Below, piece after piece: positions 1-5,841 of a stretch of DNA of 8,651 nt. The position numbers and the translations under genes were made by a program. The DNA lies in NCBI GenBank assembly GCA_002361335.1, contig DESS01000323.1, forward strand, positions 20,193 to 28,843, read 5' to 3'. The stretch is from Richelia sp. UBA3308. GTDB taxonomy: Bacteria; Cyanobacteriota; Cyanobacteriia; Cyanobacteriales; Nostocaceae. The notes beneath the pieces are model-generated. The model saw only the letters and a list, made by a program, of their open reading frames with translations. It was not told where the DNA came from and searched no databases. Numbering within the stretch: the first letter of the stretch is position 1; every line of letters starts with the position of its first letter.

Positions 1-14
1 CGCTCTTCCTTCGT

Positions 15-743
15 TTAATCGTCGAGTTGAACAATTACAACAGTGATATTATCGTGTCCGCCTTGGTCTTTAGCTCCTTGTATCAAAGACTGAACAGCTT
101 TCTCAAGTTCAGTATTTTCTTGTAGATAATAAGCAATTTTTTCATCTGAGAGTTCCTCAGTCAAACCATCACTACAAAGTAAAAGGCGATCGCCCCTTTT
201 GACATCAAGTGGTTGTATGTCAACTTCATGTAAATCATCCCGTCCCAGACAACGGGATAGGACATGACGGAAAGGGTGATTTCGGGCTTCTTCTATAGTG
301 ATCTCGCCCATTTTTAAAGCCCGTGCAACCCAGGTATGGTCTTGGGTGATTAATTCTAAAAGCTGATTACGCCAGCGATATAAGCGTGAATCTCCGACGT
401 GAGCAATATAAGGAGACTCCCCGGGAAGAAATATCACTACTACTATAGTAGTCCCCATGTCCCGGCGTTCTGAGTGATTTTGCTGGTCAAGCAAAATAGC
501 TTGATTAGCTTCCCATAAAGCAGACTTTAATAACTCCTGGGAAGACTTAGAACTTTCCCAATTGGATAACAGATACTTTTGAATTTCCATAGTGGCAATT
601 CGACTTGCCTCCTCACCTCCGGCATGACCACCCATGCCATCAGCTACAATGAAAAATCGCCCTTCTGGGTCAATATAGTAAGCATCCTGATTATTAGAAC
701 GAATAAGTCCCGGATCGCTAGAACCGGTGAATTTAAGTTTCAT
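15..743 (-). CDS. PP2C-family Ser/Thr protein phosphatase (PrpC/Stp type)
   Basis: A 242-residue, metal-dependent phosphoserine/phosphothreonine phosphatase, probably cytosolic, since there is no signal peptide or membrane segment. The bacterial PP2C motifs appear in order: RSNNQD (15-20), the metal-binding VADGMGGH (33-40, Asp35), DMGTT (95-99), HVGDSR (115-120), QDHTWV (134-139), LLLCSDGLTEEL (187-198, Asp192) and GGHDNITVVIV (228-238, Asp231). The length is normal for a stand-alone bacterial PP2C with no extra domains. The ATG at 743 is chosen because MKLKFTGSSDPG leads directly into the first strand. A second ATG 10 bp upstream, created by a tandem duplication, is out of frame and stops after six codons. 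No clear Shine-Dalgarno is visible. The gene lies 27 bp downstream of the UbiB-type kinase on the same strand, so co-transcription is likely. Its substrates cannot be read from the sequence. Family assignment is secure. Confidence 0.96.
   Translation of the reverse strand: MKLKFTGSSDPGLIRSNNQDAYYIDPEGRFFIVADGMGGHAGGEEASRIATMEIQKYLLSNWESSKSSQELLKSALWEANQAILLDQQNHSERRDMGTTIVVVIFLPGESPYIAHVGDSRLYRWRNQLLELITQDHTWVARALKMGEITIEEARNHPFRHVLSRCLGRDDLHEVDIQPLDVKRGDRLLLCSDGLTEELSDEKIAYYLQENTELEKAVQSLIQGAKDQGGHDNITVVIVQLDD
186..193. repeat. HIP1 octamer GCGATCGC
   Basis: A copy of the highly iterated palindrome HIP1, here in the extended form GGCGATCGCC, inside the phosphatase gene. HIP1 over-representation is a hallmark of many cyanobacterial genomes. 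Confidence 0.9.
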
Positions 744-755
744 ATAGTTTCATAT
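736..755. repeat. 10-bp tandem duplication over the phosphatase start codon
   Basis: AGTTTCATAT is present twice in tandem without a mismatch (736-745 and 746-755). On the minus strand each copy contains ATGAAACT. The inner copy supplies the real start ATG (743-741). The outer copy supplies a decoy ATG (753-751) that would encode only six residues before TAA at 735-733. Confidence 0.9.
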
Positions 756-760
756 TTAAA

Positions 761-780
761 CTAATACATACTAATACATA
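761..780. repeat. 10-bp tandem duplication over the kinase stop codon
   Basis: CTAATACATA is present twice in tandem without a mismatch (761-770 and 771-780). On the minus strand the copy at 771-780 supplies the last codons (Met-Tyr) and TAG stop of the UbiB-type kinase. The copy at 761-770 is 3' untranslated. It lies 5 bp from the other tandem duplication. Confidence 0.9.
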
Positions 781-2456
781 CGGTCATAACGGTCGAGACG
801 CAAAAGCAGTCTAATCAAGAGCCAGGATACAAATAAAGCAATTAAACCTGCCACCAATGCGAACCATACATAATCATTAACCAACAAGATCGTAGCTGAA
901 AGCGTAAATCCACTGATAATCAGGGCATAAGTTGCCCCTAGCTGAATATTTGTTTGTCTTCGCAGCAAACGCTCTGTTTCAATAGATCGGACACGCACGC
1001 GTACATCTCCCCGCTCAAGTTTTTCTAGTGTATCTTCTAGTCTCCGTGGTAGACCAAATGCACTAGTACTTACTTGAACTGCTTGACGACTCAGTTCATT
1101 AATTAAACTGTTCCCCTCAGAACCATTCATATCGCTCATAAGCTGCATTGCGTATGGTTTAGCGACTTCCATAAAGCTAAATTCTGGATCTAACCCCTTA
1201 CCAACTCCTTCAAGAGTAGAAAAAGCTCGCATCACAAAAGTAAAAGTAGCCGGAAATCTAAACGGTTGATTATAAGCTATTTCGTACAAATCTTCACTAA
1301 TATTTGCAACAGACTGGTTTTCAAAGGGCTTGTCCATGAAATGGTCCAGCATATACTGAACCGAACGCCTTACTGGCCCCATGTCCTCAGTTGGCGCTAA
1401 TGCTCCTAAATTGATTAACGAGTTAACAACTCGGTCTCCGTCCTTAGCAGCAACACCAAAAAGCGTATCCATTAATCCTTCCCGCACGTTGGACTTAATT
1501 CGTCCCATCATGCCAAAGTCATAAAATATTAACGCACCATTCGGACTAACGGCAATGTTACCCGGATGGGGATCTGCATGAAAAAAGCCATTATTGAGCA
1601 ATTGATGTAGGTAAGCTTCTGCTCCTTGACGAGCAAGAACTTTTCTATCCAAACCTGCTGCTTCTAAGGCTTCGTACTGACTAATTTTAATACCCGGTAC
1701 ATATTCTAAGGTCAGTACTCTTGAGGAAGCATAGCGCCAGTAGACACGGGGTACTTTCACCCATTCTTGAGCGCGAAAATTACGGCGGAAAGTATCGGCA
1801 TTTTTACCTTCGTTGAGATAATCTATTTCTTCCCAAAGGATGCGACAACATTCTTCATAGATGCCCAACCAATCTCGCCCTCTTCCCCATTTTGGATGAT
1901 TTTGGAAGTATCTTGTAATACCTTTAAGAATTTTTAAATCAATTTCAAAAAGTTGTTTTAATCCCGGACGTTGTATCTTAACGACAACCGCTTCCCCAGA
2001 ATGCAGCACTGCTTTATGAACTTGTCCCAAGCTAGCAGCAGCTAAAGGAATCGGTTCAAAACTGGCGAATAATTCAGGAATTTTCTTTCCCAGTTCAGAT
2101 TCAATAATTTCTTCTACTTGCTCGTAACTAAAAGCTGGTACCCTATCCTGGAGTTTAGTTAATTCTTCTACATATTCGCTTGGAAAGATATCGGCACGAG
2201 TAGAAAATAACTGACCTACTTTAATAAAAGTAGGCCCTAAATCTAGCAGAGTGTTGCGAATCCAAATTGCCTGCACTTTTCTTCTTGCAGCCTTTTTGGT
2301 TTCCGTGGCTCCCCCAGAATAACTCCAGGATTTATTGTATAGCCAAAGCTTAAACATTAAAGTCAATACAAATGACCAAATGTCAAAGAAGCGTCGCCTA
2401 CTAGAATAATTTTTGCGGTTCCAACGGTATGCTTTATCTGAATAACCCTTTTCCAT
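771..2456 (-). CDS. AarF/ABC1/UbiB-family atypical protein kinase
   Basis: An ABC1/UbiB (ADCK-like) atypical kinase. Relatives act as ATPases that support isoprenoid-quinone synthesis or lipid homeostasis; in cyanobacteria plastoquinone or thylakoid lipids are plausible targets, which is inference. Residue numbers count from an in-frame TTG at 2483. Visible features are the family KxGQ motif FIKVGQLFSTR (86-96), the Ala-rich nucleotide loop PLAAASLGQ (146-154), the ATP-site Lys in VVVKI (K169), EEIDYLNEG (218-226), catalytic FHADPHPGN (301-309, Asp304), and YDFG (321-324) for metal binding. Two membrane segments lie near the C-terminus (about 514-536 and 539-562), as in UbiB. I start at the ATG at 2456 (residue 10, MEKGYSDKAYRWN), where I recall homologues beginning; the TTG at 2483 would add nine residues. 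It follows the DUF6825-like gene and precedes the phosphatase by 27 bp. The stop codon lies in a 10-bp tandem duplication. Confidence 0.95.
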   Translation of the reverse strand: MEKGYSDKAYRWNRKNYSSRRRFFDIWSFVLTLMFKLWLYNKSWSYSGGATETKKAARRKVQAIWIRNTLLDLGPTFIKVGQLFSTRADIFPSEYVEELTKLQDRVPAFSYEQVEEIIESELGKKIPELFASFEPIPLAAASLGQVHKAVLHSGEAVVVKIQRPGLKQLFEIDLKILKGITRYFQNHPKWGRGRDWLGIYEECCRILWEEIDYLNEGKNADTFRRNFRAQEWVKVPRVYWRYASSRVLTLEYVPGIKISQYEALEAAGLDRKVLARQGAEAYLHQLLNNGFFHADPHPGNIAVSPNGALIFYDFGMMGRIKSNVREGLMDTLFGVAAKDGDRVVNSLINLGALAPTEDMGPVRRSVQYMLDHFMDKPFENQSVANISEDLYEIAYNQPFRFPATFTFVMRAFSTLEGVGKGLDPEFSFMEVAKPYAMQLMSDMNGSEGNSLINELSRQAVQVSTSAFGLPRRLEDTLEKLERGDVRVRVRSIETERLLRRQTNIQLGATYALIISGFTLSATILLVNDYVWFALVAGLIALFVSWLLIRLLLRLDRYDRMY

Positions 2457-2483
2457 AGCCTTTGCAAAGCCGTTGATTTTCAA

Positions 2484-2524
2484 CCGAGCGTAAATTAGCG
2501 AGATACTTTTCTCGTAACACTCGG
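2484..2524 (-). other. Possible two-tier hairpin upstream of the kinase gene
   Basis: Two nested inverted repeats lie just upstream of the kinase start region. The outer pair is CCGAG (2484-2488) with CTCGG (2520-2524), and the inner pair is CGAGA (2499-2503) with TCTCG (2510-2514). In the minus-strand transcript this would fold into an interrupted stem. There is no following U-run, so it does not look like a terminator. The arms are only 5 bp each, so it could be chance. Confidence 0.35.
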
Positions 2525-2537
2525 CATTCTTACCAAC

Positions 2538-2559
2538 GGAAATACCCCTTTATATTTCC
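2538..2559 (-). other. Inverted repeat between the DUF6825-like and kinase genes
   Basis: GGAAATA (2538-2544) pairs with TATTTCC (2553-2559) around an 8-nt loop, a perfect 7-bp stem. It would be transcribed between the two minus-strand genes. It could stabilise the upstream message or be a protein site, and nothing here decides which. It lacks a minus-strand U-tract. Confidence 0.35.
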
Positions 2560-2593
2560 TTTTATTATTAAAACAGCGATGGTTTTTCTATTT

Positions 2594-2932
2594 TTAAACG
2601 GAACCGCTACGATGACGTTGCAATTCAGTACGCAATACAGCTATTTCTGCTCGTAGTTCGTCAATCATTGCTTGTAAGTCAACAGGTTCCGAGCTGGTTT
2701 GTCCAGTTCCCGTTGGCGTGGTATAGGTACCACCAGAGGCTCCAGCAGCTTCAGCAGAACGTTCTGCTCGTTCCATGACTTCAGATGTAAACGAGCTCAT
2801 TTGTTCTTTGAGTTCGGCATCTAATTTACCGAGTTCGCTCAAAGCATCGGTAAAAGCGCCTTCCATACGTTCATTAATCACTTCAGCGGCTGCTCTACCT
2901 ACGAAAAATGCCTGTACAAGGGGGTTACTCAT
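2594..2932 (-). CDS. Small conserved cyanobacterial protein, DUF6825-like
   Basis: A 112-residue protein resembling the uncharacterised cyanobacterial DUF6825 family; the assignment comes from memory of the N-terminus MSNPLVQAFFVGRAAAEVINE and was not searched. An amphipathic helical N-terminal part (1-63) is rich in Ala and Glu. A Gly/Ser/Thr linker follows (64-82, with TYTTPTGTGQTSS), then a short heptad-patterned C-terminal helix (84-107, MIDELRAEIAVLRTELQRH), a likely coiled coil for oligomerisation. There is no signal peptide and no convincing membrane span, although the first 16 residues are rather hydrophobic. The ATG at 2932 is followed by a recognisable conserved start, and no Shine-Dalgarno is visible. 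It is the first gene of the minus-strand row with the UbiB-like kinase and the PP2C phosphatase. That neighbourhood does not establish its role. I cannot give a function. Confidence 0.85.
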   Translation of the reverse strand: MSNPLVQAFFVGRAAAEVINERMEGAFTDALSELGKLDAELKEQMSSFTSEVMERAERSAEAAGASGGTYTTPTGTGQTSSEPVDLQAMIDELRAEIAVLRTELQRHRSGSV

Positions 2933-3546
2933 GATTATTTGTTTATGTTTATCCGCACAAAAATTATAACTTGCCGTTATGCAAGCGCGTGCTTATACAA
3001 CCCAGATTTGTTTTGGATTCTTTTTGGGTTTTTCTTAGACAAAAGGCATCTATTTTATTGCTGTAACTTTTTATCACCAAGGTTTCCACAAGATTATCCG
3101 TCCAAATCCGGTGGGCTTTAAGAATAACCAACTTACCTTTGATGTCCATCAATATTGCAATCCCTTTCTTCAACTTTGAACTCTAGTCAGTCAGCAAGTG
3201 CTGTTGATGTCATCAAAACAAGACAAATTATCCTAAACTAAATTTTATTCTTTCTTCATAATATTTATAAAGCCAATCTTAAATTCATTTGATGTTTGAG
3301 AAACTAAGTTTTTTATCAAAAAATTACAAGAATATTCCATACCCATTCACCGCAAACCCCTTTTTTTTCTGTGTAATCGCTTCACTTATAAATTAACCTC
3401 TTAGCTGTTAGTACTAATAATTAGTATCCCCAGTCTCAACTAACAAAAGTAATAAAACAAAAAAATTTGTGTTTATTTTTACATATATCTAGTGAGACCT
3501 TGGAAATCATTGAGATTAATGCTCAGCAAAATGTTAAGTAAATTAA

Positions 3547-3574
3547 ACTTTAACAATGTAAATGTTGTTAAAGT
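3547..3574. promoter_or_regulatory. 28-bp dyad, candidate operator
   Basis: The perfect 10-bp arms ACTTTAACAA (3547-3556) and TTGTTAAAGT (3565-3574) flank the 8-bp spacer TGTAAATG. A 10-bp match in both arms is unlikely to be chance, even in AT-rich DNA. It lies about 150 bp upstream of the LysR-type regulator. A nearby TTA-N7-TAA string (within 3535-3547) resembles the loose CmpR/CbbR-type site, but such strings are frequent in AT-rich sequence. The bound protein is unknown. Confidence 0.45.
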
Positions 3575-3588
3575 AATGTATATTGAAG

Positions 3589-3612
3589 TAAAGCAACACT
3601 TGTGTTGCTTTA
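3589..3612. promoter_or_regulatory. 24-bp perfect palindrome, candidate operator
   Basis: The 11-bp arms TAAAGCAACAC (3589-3599) and GTGTTGCTTTA (3602-3612) are separated by TT. The two-base centre suits a dimeric protein site better than an RNA hairpin. It overlaps the -35 of the candidate promoter for the regulator, a position from which binding could repress or autoregulate. The regulation is inferred. Confidence 0.5.
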
Positions 3613-3629
3613 GTAAACAATTCTATATA
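3600..3629 (+). promoter_or_regulatory. Candidate sigma-70-type promoter for the LysR-type gene
   Basis: TTGTGT (3600-3605) and TATATA (3624-3629) are spaced by 18 bp, which would start transcription near 3636 and leave a leader of about 90 nt. Low information content in AT-rich DNA makes this only a candidate. The overlap with the 24-bp palindrome gives some added interest. Confidence 0.3.
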
Positions 3630-3656
3630 TATGGGAAATAGAACCTGCATCTAAAA

Positions 3657-3674
3657 CGAAGCTGATAAGCTTCG
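3657..3674 (+). other. Leader hairpin upstream of the regulator
   Basis: CGAAGCT (3657-3663), GATA loop, AGCTTCG (3668-3674): a perfect 7-bp stem with a tetraloop, 51 nt before the regulator's ATG. No U-run follows, so it is not an intrinsic terminator as written. It could stabilise the 5' end of the message or be a chance structure. Confidence 0.45.
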
Positions 3675-3725
3675 GTGTTAAATTAGCAAGTATAAAAACA
3701 ACAGTACAAGTAATTAATAATATCT

Positions 3726-4766
3726 ATGAAAAGTTATTTAGGGGATGTCAGACAAAAAGACACCCTCTTAAAGTCCATTACTTTAGACCAATTACAGGTA
3801 TTTGAAGCTGCTGCAAGACACTCTAGCTTTACTCGTGCAGCGGAAGAATTATTTGTAACTCAGCCAACTGTTTCGATGCAAGTAAAACATCTGACGCAAG
3901 CCATAGGGGTACCTCTATTTGAATATGTAGGAAAGCGTATCTATCTAACAGAAGCAGGAAGAGAAGTTTTAAATACCTGTAAAGAAGTTTTTAAATGTCT
4001 TGATAGACTAGAAACAACTATTGTCGATTTAAAGGGAATGAAGCAAGGAAGACTGCGGCTAGCAGCAGTTACTACAACAAAATATTTTATTCCTAGGTTA
4101 CTTAAACCATTTTGTAAACTTTATCCCGGCGTTAGTGTTTCTTTAGAAATCACCAATCATAACGTAGTATTATCTCGGCTAAATGAGAATCTTGACGACC
4201 TTTACATTCTCAGTTGCCCGCCAGAAAGAGAAGATATGGAAACGAAGGCATTTTTGGATAACCCCCTAGTTTTAGTTGCGCCATGGGACCATCCTCTGGC
4301 AGATAAGCGTAATATTTCATTAAAATACTTGACAAACGAACCTTTTATTATGCGGGAACAGGGTTCTGGAACTCGCAAGGTAGTAGAGCAATTTTTTGCT
4401 CAGCATCAAATGTCAGTACCGATAAATCTGGAACTTGGCAGTAATGAAGCTATCCAGCAAGCCATAATGGAGGGTTTAGGACTTTCAGTTTTATCTGTTC
4501 ATACCCTAAATTCTACAGAGATAATGAATAAACTCGCAATATTAGATGTTGAAGGCTTCCCCATATATCGTCAGTGGCATGTAGCATATCCGAAAAAAAA
4601 GCAGCTTTCGATTACCGCTACTACTTTTTTAGAATATTTGCTGGTACAAAGTCAGCAATTTTCGGTTGACCAAAAAAACCCTTTACAAATCATCAAAGCT
4701 TTGCAAATGATGTCTTCCCGAACCATAAGTGAAATCAATGGTCAAAGGTTAAAGGTTAAAGGTTAA
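3726..4766 (+). CDS. LysR-type transcriptional regulator (CmpR/CbbR-like)
   Basis: A 346-residue LysR-type regulator, cytosolic and DNA-binding, expected to act as a dimer or tetramer. The winged helix-turn-helix spans about 18-78, with the recognition region SFTRAAEELFVTQPTVSMQV (34-53) and LFEYVGKRIYLTEAGREVL (64-82). A linker helix (83-106) leads to a periplasmic-binding-protein-like effector domain (about 108-308), which includes the REQGSGTRKVVEQFF loop (210-224) and SNEAIQQAIMEGLGLSVLS (239-257). The wording of the HTH and effector domain is closest to the CmpR/CbbR group, which controls carbon-fixation or bicarbonate-uptake genes in cyanobacteria; the target here is not shown by context. 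Compared with typical members there are 17 extra residues before the HTH and a poorly conserved tail of about 38. No alternative ATG lies before residue 51, and no Shine-Dalgarno is visible. It is divergent from the DUF6825-like gene and convergent with recR. The stop codon lies in a 7-bp tandem repeat. Confidence 0.93.
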   Translation: MKSYLGDVRQKDTLLKSITLDQLQVFEAAARHSSFTRAAEELFVTQPTVSMQVKHLTQAIGVPLFEYVGKRIYLTEAGREVLNTCKEVFKCLDRLETTIVDLKGMKQGRLRLAAVTTTKYFIPRLLKPFCKLYPGVSVSLEITNHNVVLSRLNENLDDLYILSCPPEREDMETKAFLDNPLVLVAPWDHPLADKRNISLKYLTNEPFIMREQGSGTRKVVEQFFAQHQMSVPINLELGSNEAIQQAIMEGLGLSVLSVHTLNSTEIMNKLAILDVEGFPIYRQWHVAYPKKKQLSITATTFLEYLLVQSQQFSVDQKNPLQIIKALQMMSSRTISEINGQRLKVKG

Positions 4767-4770
4767 AGGT
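4744..4770. repeat. Heptanucleotide tandem repeat (AAAGGTT) spanning the regulator's stop codon
   Basis: Three full copies of AAAGGTT (4744-4750, 4751-4757, 4758-4764) are followed by a partial AAAGGT. The repeat encodes the last residues (RLKVKG) and the TAA stop (4764-4766). It matches the short tandemly repeated repetitive (STRR) heptamers known from filamentous cyanobacteria. Because 7 is not a multiple of 3, any copy-number change alters the C-terminal reading frame. Confidence 0.85.
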
Positions 4771-4773
4771 CAT

Positions 4774-4810
4774 GGGATTTTAGATTTTGGATGCAGGGAT
4801 TTTATATTTT
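4774..4810. repeat. Imperfect 15-bp direct repeat after the regulator
   Basis: GGGATTTTAGATTTT (4774-4788) and GGGATTTTATATTTT (4796-4810) match at 14 of 15 positions, with a 22-bp period. They directly follow the heptamer repeat in the convergent space between the regulator and recR. I see no strong terminator hairpin in 4767-4934. Confidence 0.6.
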
Positions 4811-4934
4811 TTAATTGTAAATAAATCTAGAGGCAAGAAGATTTGAGATTATTCTATAAATTAATTTAATTTGAGGTCAAAGAAAGCTCAAAAGTTATTA
4901 AATAATCCCCCATGCTCTATGTGGCGATTAAAAA

Positions 4935-5531
4935 CTAATCTAATTCTCTACGACCTTCTAAGGCTCTTGCCAAGGTTACTTCATCCGCATATTCTAAATC
5001 GCCACCGACTGGTAAACCAAAGGCAATTCGTGTTACTTTTGTAAAAGGTTTGAGTAATTGACCTATATATAATGTAGTAGTTTCACCTTCTACACTCGGA
5101 CTAATGGCTAAAATCACTTCTTTGGGTTTTCGCTGACTTACACGTCGCACTAAAGCTTGAATGTTCAACTGTTCTGGTCCCATTCCTTCTATGGGAGAAA
5201 TTACACCTCCCAAAACATGGTACTTACCTTTGTATTCTCTTGTTTTTTCCAAAGCAATTACATCGCGAGAGTCTGCGACTACACATATAGTTTCATTATC
5301 ACGCTTGGGATTGCGGCAGATTTCACAAACGGGTTCGGAAGATAAGTGAAAGCATTCCCGACACAAGCCTACTCGTTTTTTGGCATCAATTAAAGCTTGT
5401 GCTAAAGCTTCTATTTCTGCTTCTGGTCGTTTTATTATATGCAGCGCTAATCTTTGGGCCGTTTTCGGTCCAATTCCCGGTAAGCGTTGCAATTGCTCAA
5501 TTAATCTTGCTAAAGGACGTGCGTAAACCGT
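4935..5531 (-). CDS. recR: Recombination protein RecR (ACG or damaged start)
   Basis: RecR works with RecF and RecO to load RecA onto gapped DNA during recombinational repair. Read from the ACG at 5531 the protein is 198 residues, the usual RecR length. The order is an N-terminal helix (VYARPLARLIEQL, 2-14), a helix-hairpin-helix with LPGIGPKTAQRLAL (17-30), a C4 zinc finger (Cys57, 60, 69, 72), a Toprim domain starting at ICVVADSRDVIALE (82-95), and the conserved C-terminus FGLPVGGDLEYADEVTLARALEGR. The first standard start codon is a TTG at 5492 (residue 14), which would delete the conserved N-terminal helix. In frame upstream there is no ATG, GTG or TTG before a TGA at 5555-5553. The ACG has a GGAG at 5543-5540, 8 nt away, so I place the start there as an inference. 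A sequencing error changing ATG to ACG is the main alternative. The gene is convergent with the LysR-type regulator. Confidence 0.93.
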   Translation of the reverse strand, partial: TVYARPLARLIEQLQRLPGIGPKTAQRLALHIIKRPEAEIEALAQALIDAKKRVGLCRECFHLSSEPVCEICRNPKRDNETICVVADSRDVIALEKTREYKGKYHVLGGVISPIEGMGPEQLNIQALVRRVSQRKPKEVILAISPSVEGETTTLYIGQLLKPFTKVTRIAFGLPVGGDLEYADEVTLARALEGRRELD

Positions 5532-5539
5532 TTTCTTGT

Positions 5540-5543
5540 CTCC
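5540..5543 (-). promoter_or_regulatory. Shine-Dalgarno GGAG for recR
   Basis: On the minus strand GGAG (5543-5540) lies 8 nt upstream of the ACG at 5531 and 47 nt upstream of the TTG at 5492. Its spacing fits initiation at the ACG and not at the TTG, so it decides the start. Few genes in this window have a recognisable ribosome-binding site, which makes this one more noticeable. Confidence 0.55.
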
Positions 5544-5561
5544 AGTATTTGCTCACCATAT

Positions 5562-5576
5562 AATAATGACATTATT
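5562..5576. promoter_or_regulatory. Short palindrome upstream of recR
   Basis: AATAATG-A-CATTATT is a perfect 15-bp dyad centred about 38 bp before the recR start. It could overlap the recR promoter, since the minus strand reads TATTAT here. The AT-rich composition makes chance occurrence fairly likely. Confidence 0.35.
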
Positions 5577-5605
5577 CGCCCTTGCCTGGAGCATTTATCA
5601 AAAAT

Positions 5606-5623
5606 TATAATTCTTGAATTATA
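5606..5623. promoter_or_regulatory. 18-bp palindrome upstream of recR
   Basis: TATAATTC-TT-GAATTATA is a perfect inverted repeat with a two-base centre, about 75-90 bp upstream of recR. The tight centre suits a dimeric protein site. No specific factor is suggested. Confidence 0.35.
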
Positions 5624-5748
5624 TCTAAATTTTTGTAAGATAACTTGCTAATTTTAAAATTTTGTGTATTTTGTATATGATTTGGATTTAAAAACTTAAA
5701 ATAGGTCCAAACAGATTATACATAATTTTATTTTAAATGAAAAAGTGA

Positions 5749-5802
5749 GGCAGCGCGGTCTTGGGGGTTTCCCCCATGAGCGACTGCCGAACCCGTAAGG
5801 GT
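5749..5802. repeat. GC-rich double-hairpin intergenic repeat
   Basis: The first hairpin has GGCAG (5749-5753) pairing with CTGCC (5784-5788), CGC with GCG inside, and GGGGG (5763-5767) with CCCCC (5771-5775) around a TTT loop; the middle of the stem is unpaired. The second is ACCC-GTAA-GGGT (5791-5802). The block stands out sharply as GC-rich in AT-rich surroundings. I recall closely similar sequence, a GGGGGTTTCCCCC core flanked by AGCGCGGTC and GAGCGACTG, scattered in many Nostocales genomes, so I class it as a dispersed intergenic repeat. That recollection has not been checked against a database. Confidence 0.65.
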
Positions 5803-5841
5803 AACTTATATCACGTCCAAAAAATAAGTTAACTTCGTGAT
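5802..5841 (+). other. Possible H-type pseudoknot next to the GC-rich repeat
   Basis: TAACTTAT (5802-5809) can pair with ATAAGTTA (5824-5831). Within the loop ATCACG (5810-5815) can pair with CGTGAT (5836-5841) outside it. The two stems are adjacent and interleaved, the arrangement of an H-type pseudoknot. Stem 1 shares one base with the GGGT arm of the preceding hairpin, so a switch between structures is possible. Whether the region is transcribed is unknown, and this is inferred from pairing alone. Confidence 0.35.

Larger units (their letters stand above)
2933..3725. other. 793-bp divergent intergenic region
   Basis: This very AT-rich stretch separates the minus-strand DUF6825-like gene from the plus-strand LysR-type regulator and must hold both promoters. 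The left part (2933-3530) contains only short open frames with no conserved look, plus homopolymer runs such as eight T at 3361-3368 following CCCC. The right part (3547-3674) holds two perfect dyads, a candidate promoter and a leader hairpin, listed separately. I find no tRNA-like or known riboswitch-like pattern. Confidence 0.7.

Noticed and set aside
2939..3121. Plus-strand 60-codon open frame in the same intergenic region
   Set aside because: The translation is low-complexity and Phe/Cys-rich with no conserved look, and it overlaps the opposite-strand candidate.
2964..3173. Minus-strand open frame of 69 codons starting at TTG in the intergenic region
   Set aside because: It has no recognisable family, no ribosome-binding site and a rare start codon, and looks like chance reading of AT-rich DNA.
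3480..3725. NtcA-type site (GTA-N8-TAC) upstream of the regulator
   Set aside because: I looked for the pattern near the regulator and saw no match with correct spacing and a downstream -10.
3633..3725. tRNA-like or riboswitch-like element around the leader hairpin
   Set aside because: There is only one 7-bp stem, no T-loop consensus, no cloverleaf and no known aptamer motif.
4744..4810. CRISPR array or insertion-sequence end
   Set aside because: The units are 7 bp and contiguous, or a single 15-bp imperfect repeat; there are no spacers, no terminal inverted repeats and no transposase.
5157..5349. Two plus-strand frames of 62 codons within recR
   Set aside because: They are antisense to the conserved zinc-finger and Toprim region of RecR, with no independent support.
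5749..5788. GC-rich hairpin as the recR or SLH-gene terminator
   Set aside because: It lies upstream of both flanking genes, which are divergent, and no T-run follows it on either strand.
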